Part shown: in pieces, positions 26,682 to 37,095 of the stretch
Numbering within the stretch: position 1 is the stretch's first letter
Layout of the letters: each line of letters opens with the position of its first letter
Assembly: GCA_947494565.1 (NCBI GenBank)
Contig: CANLVG010000001.1
Location: 558,001 to 622,000 of the forward strand
Direction: 5' to 3'
DNA from: an uncultured Flavobacteriaceae bacterium
GTDB taxonomy: Bacteria > Bacteroidota > Bacteroidia > Flavobacteriales > Flavobacteriaceae
Length of the DNA stretch: 64,000 bases
Translations under genes and position numbers: made by a program
The notes under the pieces: model-generated
Seen by the model: only the letters and a program-made list of their open reading frames with translations
What the model was told of the DNA's origin: nothing
Database searches by the model: none

Positions 26682-28109
26682 ATGGAGTGTATCAGTATCT
26701 TCGATATGCTGAAAATCGGTATTGGCCCGTCGAGCTCACATACGCTTGGCCCTTGGCGCGCGGCCGAGCGTTGGATTACGGAACTCAAAGCGGAAGATAG
26801 ATTCGAATCCGTGGAAAAAATCCAGATTCAAGTCTACGGGTCGTTGTCTTTGACCGGGAAAGGACATGCGACCGATTATGCCTTAATGTTAGGACTTTCA
26901 GGGGCCGATCCAGTAACGATGCCGGTAGCCGATATCCATACCATTGTCAAGGAAATCCAACAAACGAAAAAATTGATTTTTGGCGGTGAACGGGTCCTTC
27001 CCTTCGATGACCAAAAGGACATCTGCTTCAATAAAAAATTTTTACCCTTTCATGCCAATGGCCTTAAATTCGAGGCGTTTCTTAAAAACGGTACTAAAAA
27101 ATCAAAAAAATACTATTCGATCGGAGGTGGTTTTGTAGTGGTCGAAGAACGTAAAAACGCGAAAAAAAAGAGGGCCACCTTCAACACATTTCCCTACCCT
27201 ATTCAAAAAGGTGATGAACTTTTGGAGTATTGCCTAAGGGAAAAAAAGATGATCTCAGAACTGGTTTTGATCAATGAACGCGCGTTGCGTAATGATGGGG
27301 AAATCGATAGCCAACTACAAAACGTATGGCATACCATGCTCGAATGTATGTATATCGGTTGTCATACCGAAGGGCAGTTGCCTGGAGGACTCCAAGTACG
27401 CAGACGTGCCTTTGAAATGCATAAGCAACTTATGGCCAAGGCCGATAAGTACGATTCTCCGGAAAACTGGTTGCAGACCATTCGTGGGACCGAGGTGAAA
27501 TTTCGGCAGATCTTAAAATGGGTGAGCTGCTTCGCCCTTTCCGTCAATGAGGTGAATGCCTCCTTGGGCAGAGTGGTTACGGCACCAACAAACGGCAGCG
27601 CAGGGGTCATTCCGGCAGTACTGATGTACTATATGGTCATCGAGAACCACGAGGCCGATTTCAAACAGATCAAGCAGTTCTTATTGGTCGCCGGAGAGAT
27701 TGGCAGTATTTTTAAGAAAGGTGCTACCATTTCCGCGGCCATGGGAGGTTGTCAAGCGGAAATCGGGGTATCATCGGCGATGGCAGCCGGTGCCCTTACC
27801 GAGTTGTTGGGCGGTACGCCAGAACAGGTGTTGATGGCGGCCGAGATTGCCATGGAACATCACCTCGGACTCACCTGTGACCCTATTGGGGGACTGGTGC
27901 AGATTCCCTGTATCGAGCGCAATTCCATGGGCGCCATTAAGGCGATCAATGCGGCGGAATTGGCCTTGCATTCAGACCCTAAGGATGCAAAAGTTCCATT
28001 AGACAAAGTCGTTCAGACCATGTGGGAAACGGCCAAGGATATGAACTCGAAATATAAAGAAACCTCGCAAGGAGGCCTTGCCGTAGGGGTGTTCTTGAGC
28101 GATTGTTGA
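26682..28109 (+). CDS. sdaA: L-serine ammonia-lyase (iron-sulfur type)
   Basis: The 475-residue single-chain L-serine dehydratase has the N-terminal SDH_beta domain (about 1-155, FDMLKIGIGPSSSHTLGPW) and the C-terminal SDH_alpha domain (about 190-475) fused together. The cluster cysteines are visible in AMGGCQAEIG and in HHLGLTCDPIGGLVQIPC. It deaminates L-serine to pyruvate with a labile 4Fe-4S cluster in the cytoplasm. It seems to be a separate unit between the oxidoreductase and panB genes. Length and motifs fit the family well. Confidence 0.95.
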   Translation: MECISIFDMLKIGIGPSSSHTLGPWRAAERWITELKAEDRFESVEKIQIQVYGSLSLTGKGHATDYALMLGLSGADPVTMPVADIHTIVKEIQQTKKLIFGGERVLPFDDQKDICFNKKFLPFHANGLKFEAFLKNGTKKSKKYYSIGGGFVVVEERKNAKKKRATFNTFPYPIQKGDELLEYCLREKKMISELVLINERALRNDGEIDSQLQNVWHTMLECMYIGCHTEGQLPGGLQVRRRAFEMHKQLMAKADKYDSPENWLQTIRGTEVKFRQILKWVSCFALSVNEVNASLGRVVTAPTNGSAGVIPAVLMYYMVIENHEADFKQIKQFLLVAGEIGSIFKKGATISAAMGGCQAEIGVSSAMAAGALTELLGGTPEQVLMAAEIAMEHHLGLTCDPIGGLVQIPCIERNSMGAIKAINAAELALHSDPKDAKVPLDKVVQTMWETAKDMNSKYKETSQGGLAVGVFLSDC

Positions 28110-28199
28110 TCGTTAAAACCTTCATGGCGAATCTGCGGCATGCTTCCGAACCAGATTCCAATAAAACTCCTTATTTTTAGCGAACCAAAATAAAAATCA

Positions 28200-29018
28200 A
28201 TGTCTACTGCCAAAAAAGAGTACAAACGCGTAACGGTCAAATCACTCGTAGAAATGAAAAAGAACGGAGAGAAAATCTCCATGCTGACCGCCTACGACTA
28301 CTCCATGGCGAAAATTGTGGATGCAGCGCAGGTAGATGTCATTCTTGTCGGTGATTCGGCAAGTAATGTAATGGCTGGCCATGAAACTACCCTGCCCATT
28401 ACCTTGGATCAGATGATCTATCATGCTTCCTCGGTCGTGCGTGCCGTGCAACGGGCATTGATTGTAGTGGATATTCCTTTTGGAAGCTATCAAAGTGACC
28501 CAAAAGAAGCCTTGCGTTCCGCCATTCGAATCATGAAAGAAAGTGGTGCGCATGCGGTAAAGGTAGAAGGTGGAGCGGAAATCAAGGAATCGGTAAAGCG
28601 GATTCTCGCTGCTGGAATACCTGTCATGGGGCATCTGGGACTCACTCCACAATCCATTTATAAGTTCGGCACCTACACGGTACGGGCCAAAGAGGAAGCA
28701 GAAGCGGCCAAATTGATGGAAGATGCCAAACTCTTGGAAAGATTGGGGTGTTTCGGAATCGTTTTGGAAAAAATTCCCGCAGCACTGACCAAAGAAGTGT
28801 CCGATAGTATTTCCATACCTACCGTGGGTATCGGAGGAGGTAAGCATGCAGACGGTCAAGTCTTGGTCATTCATGACCTGCTCGGAATGACGCACGAGTT
28901 CAATCCGAGGTTCTTAAGACGGTATATGAACCTGTACGAAGACATGGGTAACGCGATCTCCCAATATGTAAATGATGTGAAAGCTAGGGATTTTCCCAGC
29001 GATGAAGAACAATATTAA
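28200..29018 (+). CDS. panB: 3-Methyl-2-oxobutanoate hydroxymethyltransferase
   Basis: The 272-residue (beta/alpha)8 enzyme has the expected landmarks: [38 protein letters not shown] (Mg-binding Asp), [32 protein letters not shown] and [10 protein letters not shown]. It transfers a hydroxymethyl group from methylene-THF to 2-oxoisovalerate, the first step to pantoate and coenzyme A. panC and panD are not in the window. It is followed by lspA and the pseudouridine synthase on the same strand with 54- and 45-base gaps, so these may be cotranscribed. Confidence 0.95.
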   Translation: MSTAKKEYKRVTVKSLVEMKKNGEKISMLTAYDYSMAKIVDAAQVDVILVGDSASNVMAGHETTLPITLDQMIYHASSVVRAVQRALIVVDIPFGSYQSDPKEALRSAIRIMKESGAHAVKVEGGAEIKESVKRILAAGIPVMGHLGLTPQSIYKFGTYTVRAKEEAEAAKLMEDAKLLERLGCFGIVLEKIPAALTKEVSDSISIPTVGIGGGKHADGQVLVIHDLLGMTHEFNPRFLRRYMNLYEDMGNAISQYVNDVKARDFPSDEEQY

Positions 29019-29072
29019 CTTTGGTAGTGTCCCTTTTGGATAACCCCGGTTCGGTCTTGAAAACCTCTTGAA

Positions 29073-29555
29073 ATGTTCAAAAAAGTATTCATTCTGGTTT
29101 TGGTGCTGCTCAATATCGGTTGTGACCAGATATCTAAAAATATCGTTCGCAAAACCGTCGAATACCAAGAACACATTTCGCTCATCAGCGATAATTTCAT
29201 ACTTACCAAGGTCGAAAATAAAGGCGCCATGATGGGTTTGGGTTCCGACCTCTCCCCTACACTCAAGATGGTTCTCTTACAAGGATTACCCATTGTTGTA
29301 CTTTTGATCCTTCTATTCAGGATTCTTCAAAAACCCAAGATGGACAGCGCATTGGTTTTTGCGTTCGCCTGTGTCATCGGCGGGGGCATCGGTAACCTGA
29401 TCGACCGAATCGCCCATGGACAGGTCACCGACTTTTTCCATATTGATTTGGGATTCGTTAGAACAGGAATTTTCAATATGGCGGATGTTTCGGTCACTAT
29501 GGGAGTGCTTCTAATTCTAATTTTGAGTCTTTCCAACCGAAAATTTGAAATGTGA
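29073..29555 (+). CDS. lspA: Lipoprotein signal peptidase (signal peptidase II)
   Basis: The 160-residue inner-membrane protein has four hydrophobic segments. The conserved boxes are present: CDQISKNIV (box I, DQxxK), VENKGAMMG (NxGAxFG variant), GGGIGNLIDRIAHGQVTDFF with one catalytic Asp, and FNMADVSVT with the second. It cleaves the signal peptide of diacylglyceryl-modified prolipoproteins just before the lipid-bearing Cys. The window itself encodes many lipoproteins that would be its substrates. Confidence 0.94.
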   Translation: MFKKVFILVLVLLNIGCDQISKNIVRKTVEYQEHISLISDNFILTKVENKGAMMGLGSDLSPTLKMVLLQGLPIVVLLILLFRILQKPKMDSALVFAFACVIGGGIGNLIDRIAHGQVTDFFHIDLGFVRTGIFNMADVSVTMGVLLILILSLSNRKFEM

Positions 29556-29600
29556 ATTGGATAACAAGATTCTTAGAACTTTAGATTATTCGATAGTACT

Positions 29601-30293
29601 ATGGCACAACAATCTAATTCGGAAAACCTTCAAGTACTCTACGAAGACAATCACCTCATCGCAATCAATAAAAGACCGGGAGATATCGTTCAAGGCGATA
29701 AGACCGGTGATGTGCCGCTCAGCGAATGGGTGAAGCGTTACCTTAAAAAGAAATACAATAAGCCAGGAAATGTATTTTTGGGCGTGACACACCGGCTAGA
29801 TCGCCCTACTTCCGGTATTGTTGTTTTCGCGAAAACCTCAAAGGCCCTGCCCCGATTGAATAAATTGTTCGCCGAAAAACAAGCCCGGAAAACCTATTGG
29901 GCCCTAGTGAAAAATGCACCGCCACAACAAGAGGATACCTTGGCGCATTGGATGAAACGAAACACAAAGCAAAACAAATCCTATGCCCATCCAAAGGAAG
30001 TTATCGACAGTAAAAAAGCGATACTTGACTATCGGCTCATTCAAAAACTGGACACCTTTTATCTACTCGAAATCGATTTAAAAACAGGGCGCCATCACCA
30101 AATACGTGCGCAGTTGTCAGCCATCGGTTGCCCGATCAAAGGAGATCTGAAATACGGGTTTGACCGCAGCAACAAAAATGGTAGCATTCACCTTCATGCA
30201 CGACGCCTCTCCTTCATTCATCCGGTGAAGAAAGAGACCCTGACCCTGACCGCACCCCCACCACAAGATCCGCTTTGGAACGCTTGTTGTTAA
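29601..30293 (+). CDS. RluA-family RNA pseudouridine synthase
   Basis: The 230-residue enzyme has VLYEDNHLIAINKRPGDIVQG at its N-terminus and the catalytic motif HRLDRPTSGIVVFAKT, where the Asp is the nucleophile. LKTGRHHQIRAQLSAIGCPIKGDLKYG follows. It lacks an S4 domain, as in RluA and TruC-type members. It isomerises specific uridines in rRNA or tRNA; the target site is not predictable. It lies 45 bases downstream of lspA on the same strand. Confidence 0.9.
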   Translation: MAQQSNSENLQVLYEDNHLIAINKRPGDIVQGDKTGDVPLSEWVKRYLKKKYNKPGNVFLGVTHRLDRPTSGIVVFAKTSKALPRLNKLFAEKQARKTYWALVKNAPPQQEDTLAHWMKRNTKQNKSYAHPKEVIDSKKAILDYRLIQKLDTFYLLEIDLKTGRHHQIRAQLSAIGCPIKGDLKYGFDRSNKNGSIHLHARRLSFIHPVKKETLTLTAPPPQDPLWNACC

Positions 30294-30326
30294 ATAATTA
30301 TATGTAACACCTTAAAACACAAAACC

Positions 30327-30869
30327 ATGTTGAAGAGAACCTTTTTTATAGTGAGCTTAGTATTCGTTGTTTCCTGCGGCAGTTATAATTCGATCGATTC
30401 GTTTTACAACGCCCATAAGAACGATGATCAGGTAACCGCGGTACGAGTACCCCAGTTTATGCTTTCCCTTATAGGAAATATTTCCCCGGAGATCAAGTCC
30501 TTAATCGGAAACACCAAAGACCTTCGCTATATGCAGTTTCCAAGTGCAACCCCGGCCCGTACCCAGTTTCTAAACAACCAAATGAACACCATTACGGGAA
30601 ATTCATTTATCGAGGTGTACCGTAAAAACGATGATCTAAGACGAAATGTCATCTCGGTACGCGAAAAGAAAAATGCGGTGAAGGAAATCTTGATTTACAA
30701 CAACAACAATGTCAACGGTTCTTTCCTCTATTTCAATGGTGATTTCGACCCTGAGAAAGTGCGTCAAATGGCACAGAACGAGGATTTTCAAAAAATAGGT
30801 GAAGGTCTTATCGATCAATACAGCATGAAGAATCTCAGACCTATTGATCAGATGGAGGATAAGAATTAA
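30327..30869 (+). CDS. DUF4252-family lipoprotein
   Basis: The 180-residue protein has a lipoprotein signal ending VSCGSYNS. The rest, with FYNAHKNDDQVTAVRVPQFM near the N-terminus and a repeated alpha/beta pattern, fits the Bacteroidota family DUF4252, whose function is not known. It probably sits in the envelope facing the periplasm. It is the last gene of the plus-strand run panB-lspA-synthase-DUF4252, and its final 4 bases overlap the end of the convergent EamA transporter gene. Confidence 0.8.
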   Translation: MLKRTFFIVSLVFVVSCGSYNSIDSFYNAHKNDDQVTAVRVPQFMLSLIGNISPEIKSLIGNTKDLRYMQFPSATPARTQFLNNQMNTITGNSFIEVYRKNDDLRRNVISVREKKNAVKEILIYNNNNVNGSFLYFNGDFDPEKVRQMAQNEDFQKIGEGLIDQYSMKNLRPIDQMEDKN

Positions 30870-31741
30870 ACCTGACCCGCCCTTCTATACGACAAAAGGC
30901 TCTCCGCTACTACTGCGCTCAAAATCAGTAATCCTCCTATGACCGTTGATAACGCGGGTATCTCGTTGAGAAACAAAGCGCCTATAAGAATGCCGTAGAC
31001 CGGTTGCACACTACTGATAATGCTGGCTGTGGTGATACTGAAGTTTTTAAAACTACGCAAGAACAGGGTATGTCCTACCGCAGTGGTCAAAACCGCCAAA
31101 GTCACGATAGCCGGCCATTGGTCGGTCATTGTAGTCAAATCAAAAAAGAAGAGCCCCGGCAATAGCGCCAAACCTACCACAGCAGATTGGTAGCACATCA
31201 GCATAGAGCCATTATAGGCGGAAACCTTCCGTTTCATCACAATATTACGCAGTGCATAGAACAAAGCCGACAACATTCCCAAGCCCACGGCCATTGTATA
31301 CTCATTCTTTATATCAAAATCGGGAACTAGAAAGTAAATACCAAGTAAGACCAAGGCCCCTAGTGCCAAGTGAATCCGTTGAAATTTCGTTTTCAAGATC
31401 AAGGGCTCCAGAAATGCGGTAAACATCGGATAAGTGAACAAAGACAACATACCAATAGCCACATTCGACAACTGCAGCGCATAAAAATAGGTCATCCAAT
31501 GAAGGCCCATAAGCACCCCACTAAATAACACGAGAAATCGGTCGGAAGGCGCGATGCGCAGTACAATCTTGCGATACTTGCAATACAGCCATAGCGCAAA
31601 AAAGGCCAGAAGCGCCCTAGCGGCAATAGTGATGTGTACCGGCAGATCGATATAGCGTCCCAAGGCACCCGAAGTGCTTATAAAAAGCATTGCCAGGTTG
31701 ATTTCGGAAAGATAGACGATATGTCGGCCCGGTCGCTTCAA
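30866..31741 (-). CDS. EamA/DMT-family transporter
   Basis: The 291-residue integral membrane protein has about ten transmembrane helices arranged as two EamA repeats (about 10-135 and 150-285). Typical sequence includes LSNVAIGMLSLFTYPMFTAF at the end of repeat 1 and SIISSVQPVYGILIGALFLNE in repeat 2. Drug/metabolite transporters of this kind export amino acids or metabolites; the substrate is unknown. It starts 10 bases past the stop of the helical-repeat gene upstream and may be cotranscribed with it. Confidence 0.9.
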   Translation of the reverse strand: MKRPGRHIVYLSEINLAMLFISTSGALGRYIDLPVHITIAARALLAFFALWLYCKYRKIVLRIAPSDRFLVLFSGVLMGLHWMTYFYALQLSNVAIGMLSLFTYPMFTAFLEPLILKTKFQRIHLALGALVLLGIYFLVPDFDIKNEYTMAVGLGMLSALFYALRNIVMKRKVSAYNGSMLMCYQSAVVGLALLPGLFFFDLTTMTDQWPAIVTLAVLTTAVGHTLFLRSFKNFSITTASIISSVQPVYGILIGALFLNEIPALSTVIGGLLILSAVVAESLLSYRRAGQV

Positions 31742-31751
31742 TGCCCTCCTC

Positions 31752-33296
31752 CTAGCGGGTCAATACCTTCGCCTTTTCTTGAATGATCTCAGCTACGGGT
31801 TTGTCCTCCAAGTGACTTTCGAGCCAAGAAATGATATCCAAATACAGAAAAGCCCTTTTCTCATACGGATGGTCCTCGTATTTTTTCAATTCGGTATGAA
31901 GCTGTTGAAACGCACTGCGCAATTCATGTGGATAAATACTGCCTAGATTACGCAAGAACTTGATCATTTCTTTCTGGACGGCGTGCAGGTCGTTCATTTT
32001 CAACAGAAATTTGTAGGTGCTCTTCAATTGAACTTCCAAATGATAATCCATACCTGCCTCATAATGAGCAACTAGGCTTAAAACTCGAGCAAAGCACATG
32101 AGGTCTTCACGCATCTTCAAATTCTTGTTGTTGATGATTTTTTTCAGGTATTGGATACAGGTTTTGTTGTCTCCCATGCCGAAGTATAAACAAGCGATCT
32201 TGTAGTAGAGCAGCATGATATGATGCTCGTCAATGCGGTCTTTGTGTTTATTGATGCCGTACTCGATAATTTTTACCAAATACAGGCCTTTTTTGAACGT
32301 ACCTTCCAAAAAGTGGAGGTTCAATTTGTTCGAATTGATGTATAGGAAGGCCAGCGAACTGATATTGTCATTTTTAGGAAACTCCTTGCTCTCCACCATC
32401 GCTTCCATTTTATCAAGGGTTTGCCTGAACTGAGAGCTATATTTCACAAAAAACAAGGACTCCAATAAATAATGGTTTCCCTTTAAAAAGAAGACCGGGT
32501 TCAGATTGATCATCTCTTTGTTCTCGTAAAACAAATCCACCCATTTACTCGCATATTTATAGCACGACAGAAAGTCTTGTATCAAAAAACTGTACCATAA
32601 ATGGGCCTTGTAGAGCCAAAGTTTCTCTCGAAAGCCCAAATCATCGATATCGTACTTCGGAAGTTGTTTTTTGAAGTATTTCTCGATGCGCATGATATCG
32701 TCGTCGCTTCGTGCATACCCTACCTTTAACATCCACCCGTACAACTGTAAGGAAAGATTCGAAAGTTTACTGGTCATCACGTTATGCGCAGATAGTTCTT
32801 TTGCTTGAATCGCCAACTCGTCTGCCCGATCTGGAATACTCCGGGTGATGTATTGTGTTTCGATAATCTTTTCAAACTCTACGATCTCGTAGGCCACGTT
32901 TTTTTCCTCGTTTTCAATAGCGATATTCTTGGCTTTGTCCAATAGTTTCAAACTCTGCTTATACAATCCCTTCTGATAGAGAATAGTGGCAAAATCGAGT
33001 TGCTCGCGAATTTGTACCCGAATGTTCTGGTTGACCGGGTTCAACCTCAGGCTGATGAGAATCTGTTTGTACAAATGGGCCTTTAAATTGGAGAGTTGCG
33101 ACTTGGTCACGATACCATTGTCCAAAATGGTCTTTTCGTTATAGGCCTTCATTTTATCCATCAAATTAAAGAGCGCAATGAATTTGGCATCGGTATTTAC
33201 ACCTAGCCGCCCGACATAGAGTTTAAACTGTCGTTTTTCAGACTTTGAAAGCGACTTTACCAGCACGAACAATGCATCTTTATGCACATTTGTCAT
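31752..33296 (-). CDS. Large cytoplasmic helical-repeat protein, function unknown
   Basis: The 514-residue protein has no signal peptide or membrane helix and is almost wholly alpha-helical, with TPR-like segments (for example YQKGLYKQSLKLLDKAKNIA at about 115-135 and YYKIACLYFGMGDNKTCIQY further on). It starts MTNVHKDALFVLVKSLSKSEK, a start remembered from conserved Bacteroidota proteins of unknown function. No enzyme motif is seen. It is divergent from leuA across a 146-base gap. A scaffold or regulatory role is a guess. Confidence 0.7.
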   Translation of the reverse strand: MTNVHKDALFVLVKSLSKSEKRQFKLYVGRLGVNTDAKFIALFNLMDKMKAYNEKTILDNGIVTKSQLSNLKAHLYKQILISLRLNPVNQNIRVQIREQLDFATILYQKGLYKQSLKLLDKAKNIAIENEEKNVAYEIVEFEKIIETQYITRSIPDRADELAIQAKELSAHNVMTSKLSNLSLQLYGWMLKVGYARSDDDIMRIEKYFKKQLPKYDIDDLGFREKLWLYKAHLWYSFLIQDFLSCYKYASKWVDLFYENKEMINLNPVFFLKGNHYLLESLFFVKYSSQFRQTLDKMEAMVESKEFPKNDNISSLAFLYINSNKLNLHFLEGTFKKGLYLVKIIEYGINKHKDRIDEHHIMLLYYKIACLYFGMGDNKTCIQYLKKIINNKNLKMREDLMCFARVLSLVAHYEAGMDYHLEVQLKSTYKFLLKMNDLHAVQKEMIKFLRNLGSIYPHELRSAFQQLHTELKKYEDHPYEKRAFLYLDIISWLESHLEDKPVAEIIQEKAKVLTR

Positions 33297-33442
33297 CGTA
33301 AAAAAAAGGGTTTAACGTTTTGTTTATCAGATTGTTGAATATCCCTAAAAGTAATTGCCCGTTGTAAAACATAATCGCTTTTTTAGGAGATTTCCGCTAT
33401 TGGTCATATATTCGTAAGGGTGGATAAATCTACACAAATATA

Positions 33443-34621
33443 ATGAGCAAAGATATAGTACAAATTTTTGATACCACGTTAAGAGACGGAGAACAGGTAC
33501 CCGGTTGTAAATTGGATGCCGATCAAAAATTGGTCATCGCGGAGCGACTGGATAATTTAGGGGTGGATATCATTGAAGCAGGATTTCCGATTTCAAGCCC
33601 TGGAGATTTCAGCTCGGTCAACGAAATAGCGAAATTGGTCAAGAATGCGACGGTTTGCGGGTTGACCCGGGCGGTCAAGAAGGATATTGAGGTTGCTGCC
33701 GAAGCCCTAAAACCAGCAAAAATACCTAGAATCCATACCGGAATAGGAACCTCCGATTCGCATATCAAATATAAATTCAATTCGAATAAGGATGCGATTA
33801 TCGAGCGTGCCGTGGCGGCGGTAAGCTATGCAAAAACGTTTGTAGAAGACGTTGAATTCTATGCGGAAGATGCCGGTAGAACCGATAACGAATTTTTGGC
33901 AAGGGTCTGCGAAGCGGTCATTAAGGCCGGAGCGACCGTGTTGAATATACCCGACACTACCGGATATTGTCTCCCAGAGGAGTACGGTGCAAAAATGAAG
34001 TACTTGAAGGAGAACGTAAAAGGCATACATAAAGCGATTCTTTCTTGTCATTGCCATAATGATTTGGGCCTCGCCACCGCGAATTCCATTGCCGGTGTAG
34101 CCAATGGCGCGCGTCAGATAGAATGCACGATCAATGGCATCGGAGAACGTGCCGGCAACACTTCTTTGGAAGAAGTAGTGATGATCCTGCGCCAACACCC
34201 AAGCCTAGGTCTTGATACCCGAATCAATAGTAAACTACTGTACGATACCAGTCAAATGGTCTCCCAGAAAATGGGGATGATCGTGCAACCCAATAAAGCC
34301 ATTGTGGGTGCCAATGCCTTTGCCCATAGCTCAGGAATACACCAGGACGGTGTCATCAAAAACCGCGAAACCTATGAAATCATCGATCCCGCGGAAGTTG
34401 GGGTCAATGAATCATCTATTGTGCTTACGGCCCGTAGCGGACGTGCGGCACTCGCCTACCGCGCAAAAATTGTGGGATATGAACTCACCAAAACCCAATT
34501 GGACACGGTATATCAAGAATTTCTAAAGTTTGCCGATCAGAAAAAAGAGATTCTTGATGACGACATTCATGAAATCATCGCCGCGACCGATGTGGCGATA
34601 CCAAAAGTATCTGCCCCATGA
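33443..34621 (+). CDS. leuA: 2-Isopropylmalate synthase, short form
   Basis: The 392-residue HMGL-like TIM barrel has [13 protein letters not shown] (metal-binding Asp), [12 protein letters not shown], the [13 protein letters not shown] metal motif and [16 protein letters not shown] short helical tail follows (about 300-392, [25 protein letters not shown]). The approximately 120-residue leucine-binding regulatory domain of classical LeuA is missing. It condenses 2-oxoisovalerate with acetyl-CoA. Homocitrate or citramalate synthase is an alternative for such short forms, but leuB overlaps it by 4 bases (ATGA), which favours leucine synthesis. Confidence 0.85.
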   Translation: MSKDIVQIFDTTLRDGEQVPGCKLDADQKLVIAERLDNLGVDIIEAGFPISSPGDFSSVNEIAKLVKNATVCGLTRAVKKDIEVAAEALKPAKIPRIHTGIGTSDSHIKYKFNSNKDAIIERAVAAVSYAKTFVEDVEFYAEDAGRTDNEFLARVCEAVIKAGATVLNIPDTTGYCLPEEYGAKMKYLKENVKGIHKAILSCHCHNDLGLATANSIAGVANGARQIECTINGIGERAGNTSLEEVVMILRQHPSLGLDTRINSKLLYDTSQMVSQKMGMIVQPNKAIVGANAFAHSSGIHQDGVIKNRETYEIIDPAEVGVNESSIVLTARSGRAALAYRAKIVGYELTKTQLDTVYQEFLKFADQKKEILDDDIHEIIAATDVAIPKVSAP

Positions 34622-35736
34622 AATTGAAGATCGCCCTCTTAGGGGGTGATGGCATTGGGCCAGAGGTACTGGCGCAATCCGTAAAGTGCTTAAAAGCGGT
34701 TGAAGAAACCTTTAATCATCAATTTTCATATGAGGAAGCCCCTGTAGGTGCGGTTGCCATTTCAAATACGGGCGACCCGCTTCCTGAAGACACCCTGAAA
34801 CGCTGCAAAGCCTCAGATGCCATTCTATTCGGGGCCATTGGAGCATTGGAATATGATTATAATCCCGAAGCTGTTGTACGACCGGAGCAAGGGCTCTTGA
34901 AACTGCGAAAGGAACTCGGGCTTTTCGCGAATATTAGACCGGTAAAAGTATTTTCCTCCCTGGTCGGAAACTCCCTCTTACCCAAAAAGGTCATTTCAGG
35001 AACCGACCTGGTCATTTATCGTGAGTTGACCGGGGGTATCTACTTTGGCAAAAAAACATTGAGCGCCGATGGTACCATGGCTTCCGATCTCTGCGAATAT
35101 TTTGAAGGTGAAATTTCCCGTATCGCCCACATGGCCTTTAAGGCCGCTAAAAGAAGAAGGCGTAAGCTGACGCTGGTCGACAAGGCGAACGTCTTGGAAA
35201 CCTCCCGATTGTGGCGAAAGGTGGTTACCGAAATCAGTGGCAGTTATCCGGAAGTACAATTGGAATGCCTTTTTATCGATAATGCCGTCGTGCAAATGAT
35301 GATGAACCCGAAACAGTTCGATGTCATTTTGACCGATAATATGTTCGGGGATATCCTCTCTGACCAAGGGAGTGTGATCATCGGATCTATCGGTCTGTTA
35401 CCTTCTGCATCCGTCGGAAATGAAAATGCCATGTTCGAACCCTTTCACGGTTCGTACCCGCAAGCGAAAGGGAAAAACATCGCCAATCCGGTAGCTTCCA
35501 TTCTCAGCACTGCCATGCTATTGCAACACTTTGGATTGAACGAGGAAGCCGATGCCGTGGTCAAAGCGGTCAACAAATCCTTCCGTAAAAATGTGATTAC
35601 CAAAGACATTCTCGGAAGCAGCAAATATGGCACTGATTATGTCGGTGATTTTATTTCGGAGAACATCACTTATTCCGATGAAGACCTGAATCTAAACGAT
35701 GAAAATATCGACTTGGGCAAATCGACGATTATTTAG
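34618..35736 (+). CDS. leuB: 3-Isopropylmalate dehydrogenase
   Basis: The 372-residue member of the isocitrate/isopropylmalate dehydrogenase family starts [19 protein letters not shown]. It has the substrate Arg-rich loop [20 protein letters not shown], the [11 protein letters not shown] motif, [12 protein letters not shown] and the Mg/NAD site [31 protein letters not shown] (split here by eye). It oxidises and decarboxylates 3-isopropylmalate in leucine synthesis. It is translationally coupled to leuA by a 4-base overlap and ends 8 bases inside the convergent TlpA-like gene. leuC and leuD are not in the window. Confidence 0.95.
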   Translation: MKLKIALLGGDGIGPEVLAQSVKCLKAVEETFNHQFSYEEAPVGAVAISNTGDPLPEDTLKRCKASDAILFGAIGALEYDYNPEAVVRPEQGLLKLRKELGLFANIRPVKVFSSLVGNSLLPKKVISGTDLVIYRELTGGIYFGKKTLSADGTMASDLCEYFEGEISRIAHMAFKAAKRRRRKLTLVDKANVLETSRLWRKVVTEISGSYPEVQLECLFIDNAVVQMMMNPKQFDVILTDNMFGDILSDQGSVIIGSIGLLPSASVGNENAMFEPFHGSYPQAKGKNIANPVASILSTAMLLQHFGLNEEADAVVKAVNKSFRKNVITKDILGSSKYGTDYVGDFISENITYSDEDLNLNDENIDLGKSTII

Positions 35737-36967
35737 CTTCTTCCTCCCCGATCAACTCCTTTACGAATGCATCGAATTCCTTTTGAAATTCCGTGAATTT
35801 CGCACCTGTAGCGGGACCGTTAAAGCCTGTGTGAATTTTCCTGACGTTGCCTTTTTTATCTATGAAAATAGTGGTGGGATACGAGAGTACATGGTTCAAC
35901 ATCGGTAGCTTTTCTTGGGCCAACGCCTTATCGGATGAACCGTATTGCGCCAATAGAATGGGGTAATCGATTCCGATTCGATTCTTCAATCGTGCAATGC
36001 TCTTGAAAGCTCCCGCCTCTGTTTTGGCATACTCAAAAGCCAGGGCCACTACTTCCAAATCAAGATCAGGGTTCCTTTTCAAATACTCTACATAAAATTT
36101 ACTCTCGTCGAGACAATTGGGGCACCAGCTTCCCATAATCTGTACTAGCACCACCTTATTCGCAAAGCGATCATCCGCCAGGGAAATCTTATTTCCGTTC
36201 GCATCGGGAAAGGAAAAAGCGAGTTCATCGTACCCTTCCTTTAAGAAGGTCAGCGAATCGGCACTTGGTAATTCATACAGCTCATTGCGTTTGGCCTCGA
36301 AGCGCTCTTTAGAATGGTTGCCCGAGTAGAACGCACCGTTCATGGTACTGTCCGTTACCTTGGCCGTAAAAACAAAGGCATGGGCTCCATCAAAAGCCGA
36401 AACCTTTAGAGAATCTCCACTCATCACTCCCTCTAAATACCTGTAATCTCCGGTAGTTGTTCTGAAAGTTCCATTGACCACATCCCCAGTTTGCCTAAAA
36501 ATACCCTTGGCACTATATTCATCGGGGGTTCCCTTTTCGAATACGGTTTCCCAAATTCCGCTCACCTCTTTTGTGGAGGGTTTACTATTTCGAAAACGCT
36601 CCTCATTTCCAAAGGTCGCTTTAAAAGGAACAACACGATCTAAACTCTCTTTTATGAATTGGCCTTCAATGTTGTTTTCAGTGAAAGTACCGGCAATATA
36701 GCCCTCATATACAGGGAAATTGATGCGTATCGAATCGTTCTCAATACGTATTTCATCCACAAGGATTTCCTCTTCCGCATTGTAGATTTCAATTTCATAG
36801 GCATTCCCTTCTTCGTTTTTACCCAATTGAAAATTGAACGGAAGTATTTCATTGTCCATCACCGTCAATTCTGCCAACCATATGCCTTCAGATAGCGATA
36901 CTTGGCGGTCCTCCTTACAAGAAATCACCACAAACACTACAAGCAACACCACTACAAGTCTTTTCAT
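35729..36967 (-). CDS. TlpA-like thiol-disulfide lipoprotein
   Basis: The 412-residue protein has a lipoprotein signal (VVLLVVFVVISCKEDRQ), an N-terminal beta-rich domain of the DUF4369 kind (about 25-245) and a C-terminal thioredoxin fold (about 255-400). The redox motif is WCPNC in MGSWCPNCLDESKFYVEYL, and the cis-Pro loop is LSYPTTIFIDKKG. It should face the periplasm, attached to a membrane, and act in thiol-disulfide exchange. It is monocistronic and convergent with leuB, with an 8-base overlap. The partner proteins are unknown. Confidence 0.88.
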   Translation of the reverse strand: MKRLVVVLLVVFVVISCKEDRQVSLSEGIWLAELTVMDNEILPFNFQLGKNEEGNAYEIEIYNAEEEILVDEIRIENDSIRINFPVYEGYIAGTFTENNIEGQFIKESLDRVVPFKATFGNEERFRNSKPSTKEVSGIWETVFEKGTPDEYSAKGIFRQTGDVVNGTFRTTTGDYRYLEGVMSGDSLKVSAFDGAHAFVFTAKVTDSTMNGAFYSGNHSKERFEAKRNELYELPSADSLTFLKEGYDELAFSFPDANGNKISLADDRFANKVVLVQIMGSWCPNCLDESKFYVEYLKRNPDLDLEVVALAFEYAKTEAGAFKSIARLKNRIGIDYPILLAQYGSSDKALAQEKLPMLNHVLSYPTTIFIDKKGNVRKIHTGFNGPATGAKFTEFQKEFDAFVKELIGEEEAK

Positions 36968-37045
36968 AACCTATTTTTAAGTACTGGTCGAAATAACGAT
37001 AAAAAACCTACATTAAAAAATTAAAAGAATTCAATTCTGATGTGG

Positions 37046-37076
37046 TTGAATGTGTAAAAGCATTGTTTTATCTTTA
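37046..37076 (+). promoter_or_regulatory. Candidate promoter of pheT (TTG-N20-TATCTTTA)
   Basis: TTG at 37046-37048, 20 bases, then TATCTTTA at 37069-37076. This is one base off the Bacteroidota -7 consensus and has near-ideal -33/-7 spacing. The ATG follows 20 bases later. Confidence 0.5.
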
Positions 37077-37095
37077 TCGGCTTTAAAAACACGCA

